From Salinisphaera japonica YTM-1 (GTDB lineage Bacteria; Pseudomonadota; Gammaproteobacteria; Nevskiales; Salinisphaeraceae): a stretch of 34,095 bases of DNA. Below the pieces are notes generated by a model. The model was not told the DNA's origin. It saw only the letters and a list, made by a program, of their open reading frames with translations, and did no database searches. Position 1 is the stretch's first letter; the number at the start of each line of letters is the position of its first letter. Both the position numbers and the translations under genes were made by a program. Where the stretch lies: NCBI RefSeq assembly GCF_003788585.1, contig NZ_AYKG01000031.1, positions 1-34,095 of the forward strand. Reading direction: 5' to 3'. Below, one piece after another: positions 24,461 to 32,165 of the stretch.

Positions 24461-25621
24461 ATGACACAGCCGCTTCGACACGACGCACAGACGATCGCAC
24501 GCCCGCTCTGGCTGCTGGCCGAGCTGACTTATGCCTGTCCGTTGCAGTGCCCGTATTGCAGCAACCCCACCGAGATGGCCCAGATCGGCGCCGAGATGAC
24601 GACCGATGACTGGTTCAAGGTGCTGCGCGAGGCCCGCGAGTTGGGTGCGGCCCAGTTGGGGCTGTCTGGCGGCGAGCCGTTGGTCCGTCGGGATCTCGAG
24701 GCGATCGTGGCCGAGGGCGCGCGGCTGGGTTATTATAGCAACCTCATCACCTCGGGCATCGGCATGGACGAGGCCCGTGTCAACGCGCTGGCCGAGGCCG
24801 GGCTGGATCATATCCAGATCAGTTTTCAGGCCAGTAACGCCGAGCGCAATAATTTTCTGGCCGGCTCGAACACCTTCGAGCAGAAGAAAGCCATGGCCCG
24901 TGCGATCAAGGCCGCGGGCTATCCGATGGTGCTCAATATCGTGCTGCACCGGCACAATATCGATGATATCGACGACATCATCGCCATGGCCGAGTCGCTG
25001 GATGCAGACTACGTTGAGCTGGCCAATACGCAGTATTACGGCTGGGCCTGGCACAACCGCGCCCAGCTTCTGCCGACCCGCGAGCAGCTCAACCACGCAG
25101 AAAGCGTGACCACGCGCTATCGCGACAACGGCGGGCGCATGAAGCTGTATTTCGTCGTGCCCGATTATTATCAGGACCGGCCAAAGGCCTGTATGAGCGG
25201 CTGGGGCGACTTATTCCTGAACGTGGCCCCGGACGGCCTGGCCCTGCCCTGTCATGCCGCGCGCCAGCTGCCTGGCATCGAGTTTCCTGATGTGCGCGAG
25301 CACGACATCGCCTGGATCTGGAACGAATCACCGGCGTTTAATCATTTTCGGGGTTTCGACTGGATGGCCGAGCCGTGTCGCTCATGCGTGGAAAAACATG
25401 ACGACTTCGGCGGCTGTCGTTGCCAGGCTTTCATGCTTACCGGCGATATGTATGCCACCGATCCGGTCTGTGCCAAGTCGCCGTCGCACCACTTGATCAC
25501 GGATGTGGTGGCCGAGGCCAACGCGCCGACTTCAGCACGCGCCGAGGCCCAGCCGATCGTGTTCCGCAACCCGAAGAACTCGAAGCGGCTACACGCCACC
25601 CCGCCCGCAGGCGAGCGCTAG
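24461..25621 (+). CDS. pqqE: PqqA peptide cyclase (radical SAM)
   Basis: PqqE is the radical SAM enzyme that crosslinks the Glu and Tyr side chains of PqqA. The 386-residue protein has the iron-sulfur motif CPLQCPYC (Cys26, Cys30, Cys33) after WLLAELTYA, and a SPASM domain with [19 protein letters not shown] and [19 protein letters not shown] holding the auxiliary clusters. LSGGEPLVR is the family's GGEP block. ATG 24461 is chosen over TTG 24443 because the extra six residues are not family-like. It follows pqqA by 100 bp across a terminator and converges on pqqD; the stop codons of the two genes are the same palindromic CTAG (25618-25621). Confidence 0.97.
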   Translation: MTQPLRHDAQTIARPLWLLAELTYACPLQCPYCSNPTEMAQIGAEMTTDDWFKVLREARELGAAQLGLSGGEPLVRRDLEAIVAEGARLGYYSNLITSGIGMDEARVNALAEAGLDHIQISFQASNAERNNFLAGSNTFEQKKAMARAIKAAGYPMVLNIVLHRHNIDDIDDIIAMAESLDADYVELANTQYYGWAWHNRAQLLPTREQLNHAESVTTRYRDNGGRMKLYFVVPDYYQDRPKACMSGWGDLFLNVAPDGLALPCHAARQLPGIEFPDVREHDIAWIWNESPAFNHFRGFDWMAEPCRSCVEKHDDFGGCRCQAFMLTGDMYATDPVCAKSPSHHLITDVVAEANAPTSARAEAQPIVFRNPKNSKRLHATPPAGER

Positions 25622-25899
25622 CCGATCACCACCCATCCGTGGGAGATAGCCAGGCGCAGGAACTCGTACACGTCGTCGCTTACATCGGCGCCGCCGAACT
25701 CGGCTGAAATCAGCTCACACACCGTGGCCACCGAGCGCTGGCCATCGCAGCGCGTGAGTATTTCGGTCGCCGGCTCGTTGAGCGTGACCATGCCCTCGGG
25801 ATAGAGCAAAACATGACAATCCTGGGCCGGCTCGTATTGCAGCCGATGGCCGCGGGCGATACGCGCCACGCTAGTGGCATGAATCACGGGCCGGCTCAT
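25618..25899 (-). CDS. pqqD: PqqA-binding chaperone PqqD
   Basis: PqqD is a RiPP recognition element that holds PqqA and presents it to PqqE. The 93-residue protein has [39 protein letters not shown] and a C-terminal [15 protein letters not shown], matching the family's length and pattern. The ATG at 25897-25899 overlaps the pqqC stop (ATGA), which decides the start. It is the last gene of the minus-strand M48-pqqB-pqqC-pqqD operon. Its stop shares CTAG with pqqE on the other strand. Confidence 0.95.
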   Translation of the reverse strand: MSRPVIHATSVARIARGHRLQYEPAQDCHVLLYPEGMVTLNEPATEILTRCDGQRSVATVCELISAEFGGADVSDDVYEFLRLAISHGWVVIG

Positions 25900-26657
25900 T
25901 CGGCCACCTCGGGCACCGCCGGGCAGCCATGATACGGCGGGCGGTCTTCGACATAGGCCATCCACATCGCATCCAGCATCGTCCAGAGCACGTCGAGCTT
26001 GAACTGCAGAATCTCCAGCGCGCGTTCCTGATCGGCGCGGGTGACGAAATGATCGAGCGTGACCGTCAGCCCGTGGGCAACATCGCGGCGTGCTTCCGAC
26101 AGGCGCTTGCGGAAATACGTCAGGCCCGAATCATTGATCCACGGATAATGATCCGGCCAGCCGGTCAGGCGCTGCTGATGGATTTCCGGGGCGAACAGCT
26201 CGGTCAGCGAGGAACAAGCGGCTTCTTGCCAGCTCGCCCGCCGGGCGAAGTTCACGTAGGCATCCACGGCAAACCGCACGCCGGGCAGTACATCGGCCTC
26301 GGCCGCCACGCGGGTGCGATCCATGCCACAGGCCTCGGCCAGGGCCAGCCAGGCCTCGATGCCGCCGGGATCATCGCCCACGCCGTCGTGATCCAGAATC
26401 CGCTGCACCCAGAGCCGGCGCGTGGCCGGGTCCGGGCAGTTGGCCAATACGTTGGCGTCCTTGATCGGAATCGAGACCTGATAATGATAGCGATTGGCCA
26501 CCCAGCCGCGGATCTGCTCGCGCGTGGCCCGGCCCTCGTGCATCAGGCGATGATACGGGTGATGGATATGATAGCGCGCGCCCAGCGCCCGCAGCTTGGC
26601 CTCGAAGACATCGCGCGGCCAGGCATTACCTTGCACAGCGTCGTGGGTCTGGCTCAT
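25896..26657 (-). CDS. pqqC: Pyrroloquinoline-quinone synthase PqqC
   Basis: PqqC is the cofactorless oxidase that closes the ring and performs the last eight-electron oxidation to PQQ. The 253-residue, mostly helical protein shows the family blocks [14 protein letters not shown] near the N-terminus, [20 protein letters not shown] and [18 protein letters not shown] in the middle, and [14 protein letters not shown]. The active-site histidine, tyrosine and arginine positions within these blocks look intact. Both ends overlap its neighbours by ATGA quartets (pqqB before, pqqD after), so the three are translated as a coupled set. Confidence 0.97.
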   Translation of the reverse strand: MSQTHDAVQGNAWPRDVFEAKLRALGARYHIHHPYHRLMHEGRATREQIRGWVANRYHYQVSIPIKDANVLANCPDPATRRLWVQRILDHDGVGDDPGGIEAWLALAEACGMDRTRVAAEADVLPGVRFAVDAYVNFARRASWQEAACSSLTELFAPEIHQQRLTGWPDHYPWINDSGLTYFRKRLSEARRDVAHGLTVTLDHFVTRADQERALEILQFKLDVLWTMLDAMWMAYVEDRPPYHGCPAVPEVAE

Positions 26658-27568
26658 GGGCGAATCTCCATGCCGTCGTAGGCGACTTCCACGCCGGCGG
26701 CCGCGACCGTGGCGCGCTCGGGCGAGTCCGGGTCGAGGATCGGGTTGGTGTTGTTGATATGGATCAGGATACGGCGCTTGTCGGCAAAACGGGCCAACTT
26801 GGCCAGCATGCCGCGCTCGCCGGACTGCGGCAGGTGGCCCATCGAGGCCGCGGTTTTCGTGCCCACGCCCTGGTCGATCATCTCGGTTTCGGTGAAGAAC
26901 GTGCCGTCGACCAGCAGCGTGTCACAGCCGGCCATCAAGCCAGCCAGCGCCTCATCGACCGCGCCAAGACCCGGCGCGTAGAACACCCGATGCCCGGTGT
27001 GCTCATCGATGATCACCAGGCCGATATTGTCGCCCGGGTGCGGGTCGGCCCGGTGCGGCGAATACGGCGGTGCCGCCGAGGATAGCGCCACCGCGATGAA
27101 ACGCACGCCCGGCAGGTTGGCGATCGTGAACGTGTTGTCGCCGTCGGGCACGATTTCCTGCCAGCGCACGCCACAGAAATGATCCAGCACGTTCAAAAGC
27201 GGCAGGCCGGTCGTCAGGTCTTCGTGGACCTGGCGCGTGCAATACACGTTGAGCGGCGCGCCCTCGCGCATGAGCGTAAGGCCCGTGGTGTGATCGATCT
27301 GGCTGTCCATCAACAGGATGGCCTCGATGCCGGTGCCCCGCTCACCCGGCGTGGCACGCAGGGCCGGCGTTTCCAGGATCTGCTGGCGGATATCCGGCGA
27401 GGCATTGATCAACAGCCACCGGTCGTTATCACCGCGCACCGCAATCGATGACTGCGTGCGTGCCACGGCGGCCGTGGTGCCTTCGTGCAGGGCGCGGTTG
27501 AGCCCCACGTTGCTGTTCCATTGCGGAAACCCGCCGCCGGCGGCCGATCCCAGAACACGTATTTGCAT
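26654..27568 (-). CDS. pqqB: PQQ biosynthesis hydroxylase PqqB
   Basis: PqqB belongs to the metallo-beta-lactamase fold and is proposed to hydroxylate the tyrosine of the crosslinked Glu-Tyr intermediate. The 304-residue protein begins with the family signature [18 protein letters not shown] and has [22 protein letters not shown] and [14 protein letters not shown]. It starts 39 bp after the M48 peptidase gene on the same strand and overlaps pqqC, so all four are probably one transcript. Length is typical. Confidence 0.97.
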   Translation of the reverse strand: MQIRVLGSAAGGGFPQWNSNVGLNRALHEGTTAAVARTQSSIAVRGDNDRWLLINASPDIRQQILETPALRATPGERGTGIEAILLMDSQIDHTTGLTLMREGAPLNVYCTRQVHEDLTTGLPLLNVLDHFCGVRWQEIVPDGDNTFTIANLPGVRFIAVALSSAAPPYSPHRADPHPGDNIGLVIIDEHTGHRVFYAPGLGAVDEALAGLMAGCDTLLVDGTFFTETEMIDQGVGTKTAASMGHLPQSGERGMLAKLARFADKRRILIHINNTNPILDPDSPERATVAAAGVEVAYDGMEIRP

Positions 27569-27607
27569 AAGCGGATTCGCTGGTTTTGAAAACAGATGCC
27601 GAGCGGC

Positions 27608-28732
27608 TTAGCTTACCCGCCCGCGCAATCGATCGAGCCGGGCGCGGTCGGCCGGGTGCGTGGCATTGAACACGCGATACCACGGATGCAAACCAGCCCG
27701 GTTCGGGTTGATCGAGAACAGATCAGCCAGCGTATCCGCCAACCGGTGGCTGCCCACATGGCCGGCGGCAAAGGCATCGGCCGCGAACTCACACCCACGC
27801 CGATACCCGTTGAGCGCGGGCCGCACGACCCAGGCGGCTGGCCCGATCGTGACATAGATCAGCCACAGGACCACGGGCGCCGACACTTCAGGGGGTGCGG
27901 CTATCAAACCACTGGCCACCAGAACGATATAGATCGCCACGAGCCCGGCCCGCATCGCATCGAAGCGCGTGAGATGGCCCAGGCAGGCATGGCCGAATTC
28001 ATGGGCCACCACGGCCAGGATGGCCGAAGACGACAACCGATCGACCAGGCCTTGTGTCAACACGATCTGCCCGCCGCGCCCACGGGCCTCGACGCGCGCA
28101 CCGACCTGTGCGGACAGCGGCGACTGATCGGCGACGGTGATCGTGCAACGTGGCCGCCCACAGGCCTCGGCCAGCCCGCGCAAACGCTTGCGCAAGCCCG
28201 AATCCGTCAACGCCGCGCCGGCCATCGCACCCGGCTGGCTCACGCTGCGATAGACCCGCCGAGCCCCCGCCAATATCAACCAGCCGATGGCCCAAAGCCA
28301 CGGCATGAATACGTCGGGCAAAATGAGCGCCACACACCAGAGCGCCAGGCCCAACAGCAACGGCAAGAAGAACTGGCGCGCCTGAGCGCCAAGCGCTGCG
28401 AGCCTGTTTTGCGCTTGGCGGCCAGTGGACCAAAACGCGCGCAGGACTTGATCGCCGACGACCGCCAGGGCCAGGCACAACGCCACAAGACCGGGGCCAA
28501 GCGTGCCGGACAACAATCCAGCGCCCCAAGCAAACACGAGCGCCAACAGCGCAAGTGCCGTCTCACGACCCTGACCGGCCAGGCGCTGGCTGGCGCGTCG
28601 CTCGCCCTCGGCGTGGGCCGCCGGATCCGGGGCAGCCGCCGCCAGATAACGACGCTGCAAGACATACAACCCCGCATCGACGATCACGCCGAGCACAAGC
28701 CAGCCGCCAAGCAGCCATAGAACGACGCTCAT
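27608..28732 (-). CDS. Membrane M48-family (Ste24-like) zinc peptidase
   Basis: A 374-residue integral membrane peptidase. Hydrophobic helices lie near residues 2-24, 58-78, 80-98, 122-157 and 262-302. The gluzincin motif HEFGH is at 244-248, and the third ligand is in CEFAADAFA (Glu315), with the M48 C-terminal signature NATHPADRARLDRLR. M48 enzymes cut peptides or CAAX-like substrates at the membrane. It is first in the operon followed by pqqB, pqqC and pqqD, and no M16-type pqqF gene is visible. It is therefore a candidate for trimming crosslinked PqqA; this is inference from position. A plain membrane quality-control protease is the alternative. The upstream terminator at 28848-28878 separates it from the PQQ dehydrogenase gene, so it needs its own promoter. 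Confidence 0.9.
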   Translation of the reverse strand: MSVVLWLLGGWLVLGVIVDAGLYVLQRRYLAAAAPDPAAHAEGERRASQRLAGQGRETALALLALVFAWGAGLLSGTLGPGLVALCLALAVVGDQVLRAFWSTGRQAQNRLAALGAQARQFFLPLLLGLALWCVALILPDVFMPWLWAIGWLILAGARRVYRSVSQPGAMAGAALTDSGLRKRLRGLAEACGRPRCTITVADQSPLSAQVGARVEARGRGGQIVLTQGLVDRLSSSAILAVVAHEFGHACLGHLTRFDAMRAGLVAIYIVLVASGLIAAPPEVSAPVVLWLIYVTIGPAAWVVRPALNGYRRGCEFAADAFAAGHVGSHRLADTLADLFSINPNRAGLHPWYRVFNATHPADRARLDRLRGRVS

Positions 28733-28847
28733 CGTCGGGCCAGTGGCCCGGCGCCCGCGACGGCTCGGCCTGTCATTCGCGCGCGAAAGTGATTCATGCC
28801 AATAAGTTTAAACGGCCGAGGCGCCCGCATCGAAACGTCGGCCATAA

Positions 28848-28878
28848 AAAAGACGAGCCGATCATCGACTCGTCTTTT
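28848..28878 (-). terminator. Intrinsic terminator of the PQQ dehydrogenase gene
   Basis: AAAAGACGAG at 28848-28857 and CTCGTCTTTT at 28869-28878 form a perfect 10-bp stem with an 11-base loop. On the minus strand it ends in TTTTTTAT, 25 bp after the dehydrogenase stop. The plus strand has a shorter T-run, so it may work weakly both ways. Confidence 0.85.
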
Positions 28879-28902
28879 CTGCCAGCCGGCTGACGTACCG
28901 AT

Positions 28903-30921
28903 TTAGTCCTCCGGCAAGGCGTACACCACGATCTGATCGCCCACCTGGTCTTTCAGAATCGTGTTGCCGCCCGATACAAAAGCCACATACTCACGGCCCT
29001 CGTATTCATAAACCGACGGATTAGCCACCACGGGCGCCATGGCCTGATCCGACCAGAGCTCGTCACCGCTTTCCAAGCTGAACGCCCGCACCTTGGAATC
29101 CATCGACGCGCCGATGAATATCACGCCACCGGCGGTCACCGCTGGCCCGCCGATCGTCGGCGAGCCCCAGGCTTCGGGCATGATGAAGCCAAACTGCTGC
29201 GACGCGCCCATCGGGCGGCGCCATTTCACGTCACCCGTGTGCATGTCGATGGCCACCAGCTCACCAAACGGCGGCTGCCAGCACGGCATGCCCAGCCAGT
29301 TGCGGGCCACTTCCAGGCGCATGCCATAGGGCGAGCCGGCCTGGGGTGAAAAGCCGGCCTCGTTGCCCGAGGTCTTGTCGGCGGCCTCGTAGGCTTCGCG
29401 GTCATAGAGCTTGATGGTCTGCACGATGCGCGAGGTGTTCACGATCGCCGTCTGGCTGGCCGGGTCATAGGCCACGCCGCCCCACTGCACCGCACCCGCG
29501 CTATCGGGAAAGGCCATTGTCCCCTCGCCTTTCGTGGTCGGCGGGGTGTACATGCCGCGATAGTCGAGGTTATTCCACAGGCGCGTGCACGACCCGCCGC
29601 CGACGATATCGGCCAGCTTCCAGACATCCGGCTTTTTGGACTGGTCGAGCAGCGGGGCCGGCTTGGTCGGGAACGGCTGGGTGGGCGAGAGCTGTTCGCC
29701 GGCCACTGAGCCATCGCCGCCCGGCACCGGGCGTTCCTCGATCGGCCAGATATCTTCACCGGTCTTGCGGTTGACCGCGAACAGAAAGCCCATCTTCGTG
29801 GCCTGCAACAGCGCCGGGATGGTTTTACCGTCAACGGTGATATCCATCAACGTTGGCGCGGCCACCGTGTCGTAATCCCACACATCGTGATGCACCCACT
29901 GGCGCGACCAGGCGACCTTGCCCGTCTCCACGTCGACCGCGGTGGTGGATGTCGCCAGTGGGATCGACTCGGTGCGATTGCCACCCCAGTAGTTTGGCGA
30001 GGGCGACGACACCGGCAGATAGACCAGGCCCAGCTCTGCATCGGCCGACATATGGGTCCAGACGTTGGCCGTGCCCGACTTGGCCCGTACATCATCCGGC
30101 AGCGCCTGGAACGTCCACTCGCGCTCGCCCGTGCGGGCATTGATCGACCATACCGTGCCCGGCGGTGCCTGCTTGTAGGCCCAATCCTTGCCGGCCCAGC
30201 CGAGAATCAGATGATCACCCACCACCGTTGGTGGCTGCAGCAGCGACAACGGATATTTGTCGTGTGTTTTGTTCCACTGGTTCACGTCGAGCACGCCGTT
30301 ATCGGCGAAACTTTCACACGTCTTGCCGGTATCGGCATCCAGCGCGAACAGCTTGGCATCGACCGTGCCCATGTAGACCACTTTCTGGCAGGCCTGGCCC
30401 GGCACCGGGTCCTCGGCCTGCCAATACGCCACGCCGCGGTTCTTCAAGACCGGCTGGGTCAGCGCTTTCTTCGGGGCATGGGTATCGAACACCCATTTCC
30501 TCTCGCCCGTGCCCGGATCAATGGCAAACAAGCGCCCGAACGGCGTGCCAACGAACAGCGTGTCGTTGGCAAACACCGGCGTGGAGGACCACACCGTGGC
30601 CGGCACGTCCCCGCTACCGTCGGACAGATCGCCGGTATGGATCGACCAGACTTTTTCCAGCTCGCCGACGTTGTCCGCCGTGATCTGTGTCAGCGGGCTG
30701 TACTTCTGCGCGCTGAGCTGGCCGTGGAACGAATCCCAGATCGGCTGGCGCGGGTTGGCGATGCCGTTGGCCGCGTTGGCCGCCGGACCGGCCGGCGAGC
30801 TTTGATCATCAACCCCGGGCGCATCCTGGGCGAACACTGGAGCCGCCGCGGCGCTCAAACCCACCACGGCCGCTACCCGGGCTAGGCCCGACAAGCGATA
30901 GTTCAAAAAACGATACAACAT
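28903..30921 (-). CDS. PQQ-dependent dehydrogenase (glucose/quinate type)
   Basis: A periplasmic quinoprotein of about 672 residues in the membrane-type glucose/quinate/shikimate dehydrogenase family. A signal sequence ends near APVFA-QD (residue 31). The eight-bladed propeller follows with PATVWSSTPVFANDTLFVGTP, YMGTVDAKLFALDADTGKTC and, at about residue 350, WVHHDVWDYD carrying the catalytic-type Asp, then LLQATKMGFLFAVNR with the active-site Lys. No CxxCH haem motif exists, so electrons should go to ubiquinone. Classical mGDH has five membrane helices fused at the N-terminus; here they are missing and a four-helix protein is encoded 2 bp upstream. ATG 30921 is chosen because it gives a clean signal peptide. 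Substrate is undetermined. Confidence 0.93.
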   Translation of the reverse strand: MLYRFLNYRLSGLARVAAVVGLSAAAAPVFAQDAPGVDDQSSPAGPAANAANGIANPRQPIWDSFHGQLSAQKYSPLTQITADNVGELEKVWSIHTGDLSDGSGDVPATVWSSTPVFANDTLFVGTPFGRLFAIDPGTGERKWVFDTHAPKKALTQPVLKNRGVAYWQAEDPVPGQACQKVVYMGTVDAKLFALDADTGKTCESFADNGVLDVNQWNKTHDKYPLSLLQPPTVVGDHLILGWAGKDWAYKQAPPGTVWSINARTGEREWTFQALPDDVRAKSGTANVWTHMSADAELGLVYLPVSSPSPNYWGGNRTESIPLATSTTAVDVETGKVAWSRQWVHHDVWDYDTVAAPTLMDITVDGKTIPALLQATKMGFLFAVNRKTGEDIWPIEERPVPGGDGSVAGEQLSPTQPFPTKPAPLLDQSKKPDVWKLADIVGGGSCTRLWNNLDYRGMYTPPTTKGEGTMAFPDSAGAVQWGGVAYDPASQTAIVNTSRIVQTIKLYDREAYEAADKTSGNEAGFSPQAGSPYGMRLEVARNWLGMPCWQPPFGELVAIDMHTGDVKWRRPMGASQQFGFIMPEAWGSPTIGGPAVTAGGVIFIGASMDSKVRAFSLESGDELWSDQAMAPVVANPSVYEYEGREYVAFVSGGNTILKDQVGDQIVVYALPED

Positions 30922-30923
30922 GA

Positions 30924-31283
30924 TCAAACGCGTCCTTCGGCGCCAGCCGATCCGAAACAGTCGATGACAAGGCCCACCACGCCTATAAGCATGCCCAGGC
31001 ATAGCCACCATTCATGCAATAGCGCCCCGGCGAACGCGTTGCCCACAAGACCCACAAGAATGACGCAGCGCCAGGCAACGCGCGCCCCGCGACTGCCGGC
31101 GCGGGCCAGTGCAAGGCCGAACACGATGAGCACAACGCTTACCACGATCGTAAGCAATGCGCCCAGCGTGGCGTTCACGCCGGTCAGCGGTGCGAAGTAC
31201 CCATAAAGCGCTGCCACCAGGCTCATGATCGTGCCGATGAACAACACGATCACGCCCGGTCTGGCGGCCGAAGGCTTTGACAT
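30924..31283 (-). CDS. Four-helix membrane protein, putative anchor of the PQQ dehydrogenase
   Basis: A 119-residue protein with four predicted membrane helices (about residues 10-30, 40-61, 69-90 and 93-112), a short basic loop between helices 2 and 3, and a Trp-rich HEWWLCLGML in the last turn. It resembles the N-terminal membrane domain that is fused to the propeller in ordinary membrane glucose dehydrogenase. AGGGAG eight bases upstream fixes ATG 31283. Only 2 bp separate its stop from the dehydrogenase ATG, so the two are co-translated and probably form one quinone-reducing complex. Homology to the mGDH domain is inferred from size, topology and position, not from a motif. Confidence 0.8.
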   Translation of the reverse strand: MSKPSAARPGVIVLFIGTIMSLVAALYGYFAPLTGVNATLGALLTIVVSVVLIVFGLALARAGSRGARVAWRCVILVGLVGNAFAGALLHEWWLCLGMLIGVVGLVIDCFGSAGAEGRV

Positions 31284-31739
31284 CACTTTTAACTCCCTGA
31301 AAAGCCAGCTACTGAGCACGCTGACATCGTTGGCGGCGAGGCGCTGCCCGCGCGAACCGTGCCGGGCGCCGCGGGTGTTTCGAACACGGCCCGCGGCTGA
31401 AACCGTTCCCAAAGCGTCATTATACAGCGATTCCCGCGGCTCGCTTTCCCGCGGATAGCGCGTGGCCATGCATTCACGTGTCGACACGAGCCGATCCCAA
31501 AGCTCTCACCGAGCCGCTTGTTCGAGAGTCAAGACACGCCAAAGACGATCGGCCCTTCGGCGATGCCAGCATCCCGGCAGCCGCGCGGCGCGCCTGTCTG
31601 GCGTCATCCTTTAATCGCAGCCCCATCAACACGCCGCACCGCGTACGTTATTGTATATTTTTAAAAGATACGTGCTGCCGTATCGATAACCTGCGCCATG
31701 ACGCTAGCCGGCAGAGCGCGCGATTATAAGGAGCTTGAC
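31284..31739. promoter_or_regulatory. Divergent promoter region of the two PQQ-enzyme operons
   Basis: This 456-bp gap separates the minus-strand anchor/dehydrogenase operon from the plus-strand DUF2231/sorbosone-dehydrogenase operon. On the minus strand a perfect TATAAT lies at 31419-31424 with no good -35, giving a leader of about 130 nt. On the plus side an AT-rich stretch at 31648-31668 is followed by a 6-bp inverted repeat, GATACG 31667-31672 and CGTATC 31679-31684, a possible operator. The ORFs here (for example 31478-31729) show no coding character. Confidence 0.45.
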
Positions 31740-32165
31740 TTGACCGCCAAAGAACGACGACCTGCGGGGCGCGGGATTCACCCGTTTCACGCCTTACTGC
31801 TCTCGGGGACTTTCCCATTGTTTCTCGGCGCCGCGTTAAGCGACTACGCCTACCTGACCTCTTATCAGATCGAATGGAGCATATTCTCCTCCTGGCTGAT
31901 CATCGGCGGCTCGCTGTTTACCGGCCTGGCCGCAATCTGCGCGCTGCTCGGCATTTTCGTGTCCGATCGCAAGGGCGTGTACGCGATCTACCTGCTGCTT
32001 TTGCTCATCGTCACGGCAACCGGCGTGTTGAACGCGCTCATCCACGCGCGTGATGCCTGGGCCATGATGCCCGGCGGCTTCATCCTCTCGATTGTGGCGG
32101 CCGTACTCGGCTGTATCGTCACGCTGCTCGGCTTTTCTCGTATCGGCGTTGGAGCCCGGTCATGA
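31740..32165 (+). CDS. DUF2231-type membrane protein
   Basis: A 141-residue, four-helix inner membrane protein of the DUF2231 type. It begins HPFHALLLSGTFPLFLGAAL, then has the conserved LSDYAYLTSYQIEWSIFSSW and LNALIHARDAWAMMPGG. Such proteins are often encoded next to sorbosone-dehydrogenase-like genes, and here its stop overlaps the next start (ATGA). A role as quinone-side or anchoring partner of that enzyme is plausible but unproven. AAGGAG at 31728-31733, six bases before TTG 31740, favours this start; ATG 31698 in the same frame would place the Shine-Dalgarno inside the gene. Confidence 0.82.
   Translation: MTAKERRPAGRGIHPFHALLLSGTFPLFLGAALSDYAYLTSYQIEWSIFSSWLIIGGSLFTGLAAICALLGIFVSDRKGVYAIYLLLLLIVTATGVLNALIHARDAWAMMPGGFILSIVAAVLGCIVTLLGFSRIGVGARS

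Noticed and set aside
25929-26681. 250-residue plus-strand ORF opposite pqqC
   Set aside because: Shadow of pqqC, which is beyond doubt; the plus translation has no motif.
27596-28720. 374-residue plus-strand ORF opposite the M48 gene
   Set aside because: It mirrors the M48 gene in GC-rich sequence, its translation is rich in Arg, Gln and Pro without any family pattern, while the minus strand has HEFGH and membrane helices.
29887-30885. 332-residue plus-strand ORF opposite the PQQ dehydrogenase
   Set aside because: Shadow of the propeller gene; no family resemblance, and the minus frame has clear quinoprotein motifs.
31478-31729. 83-residue plus-strand ORF in the divergent promoter region
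   Set aside because: It spans the candidate operator, lacks a ribosome binding site and has no coherent composition.
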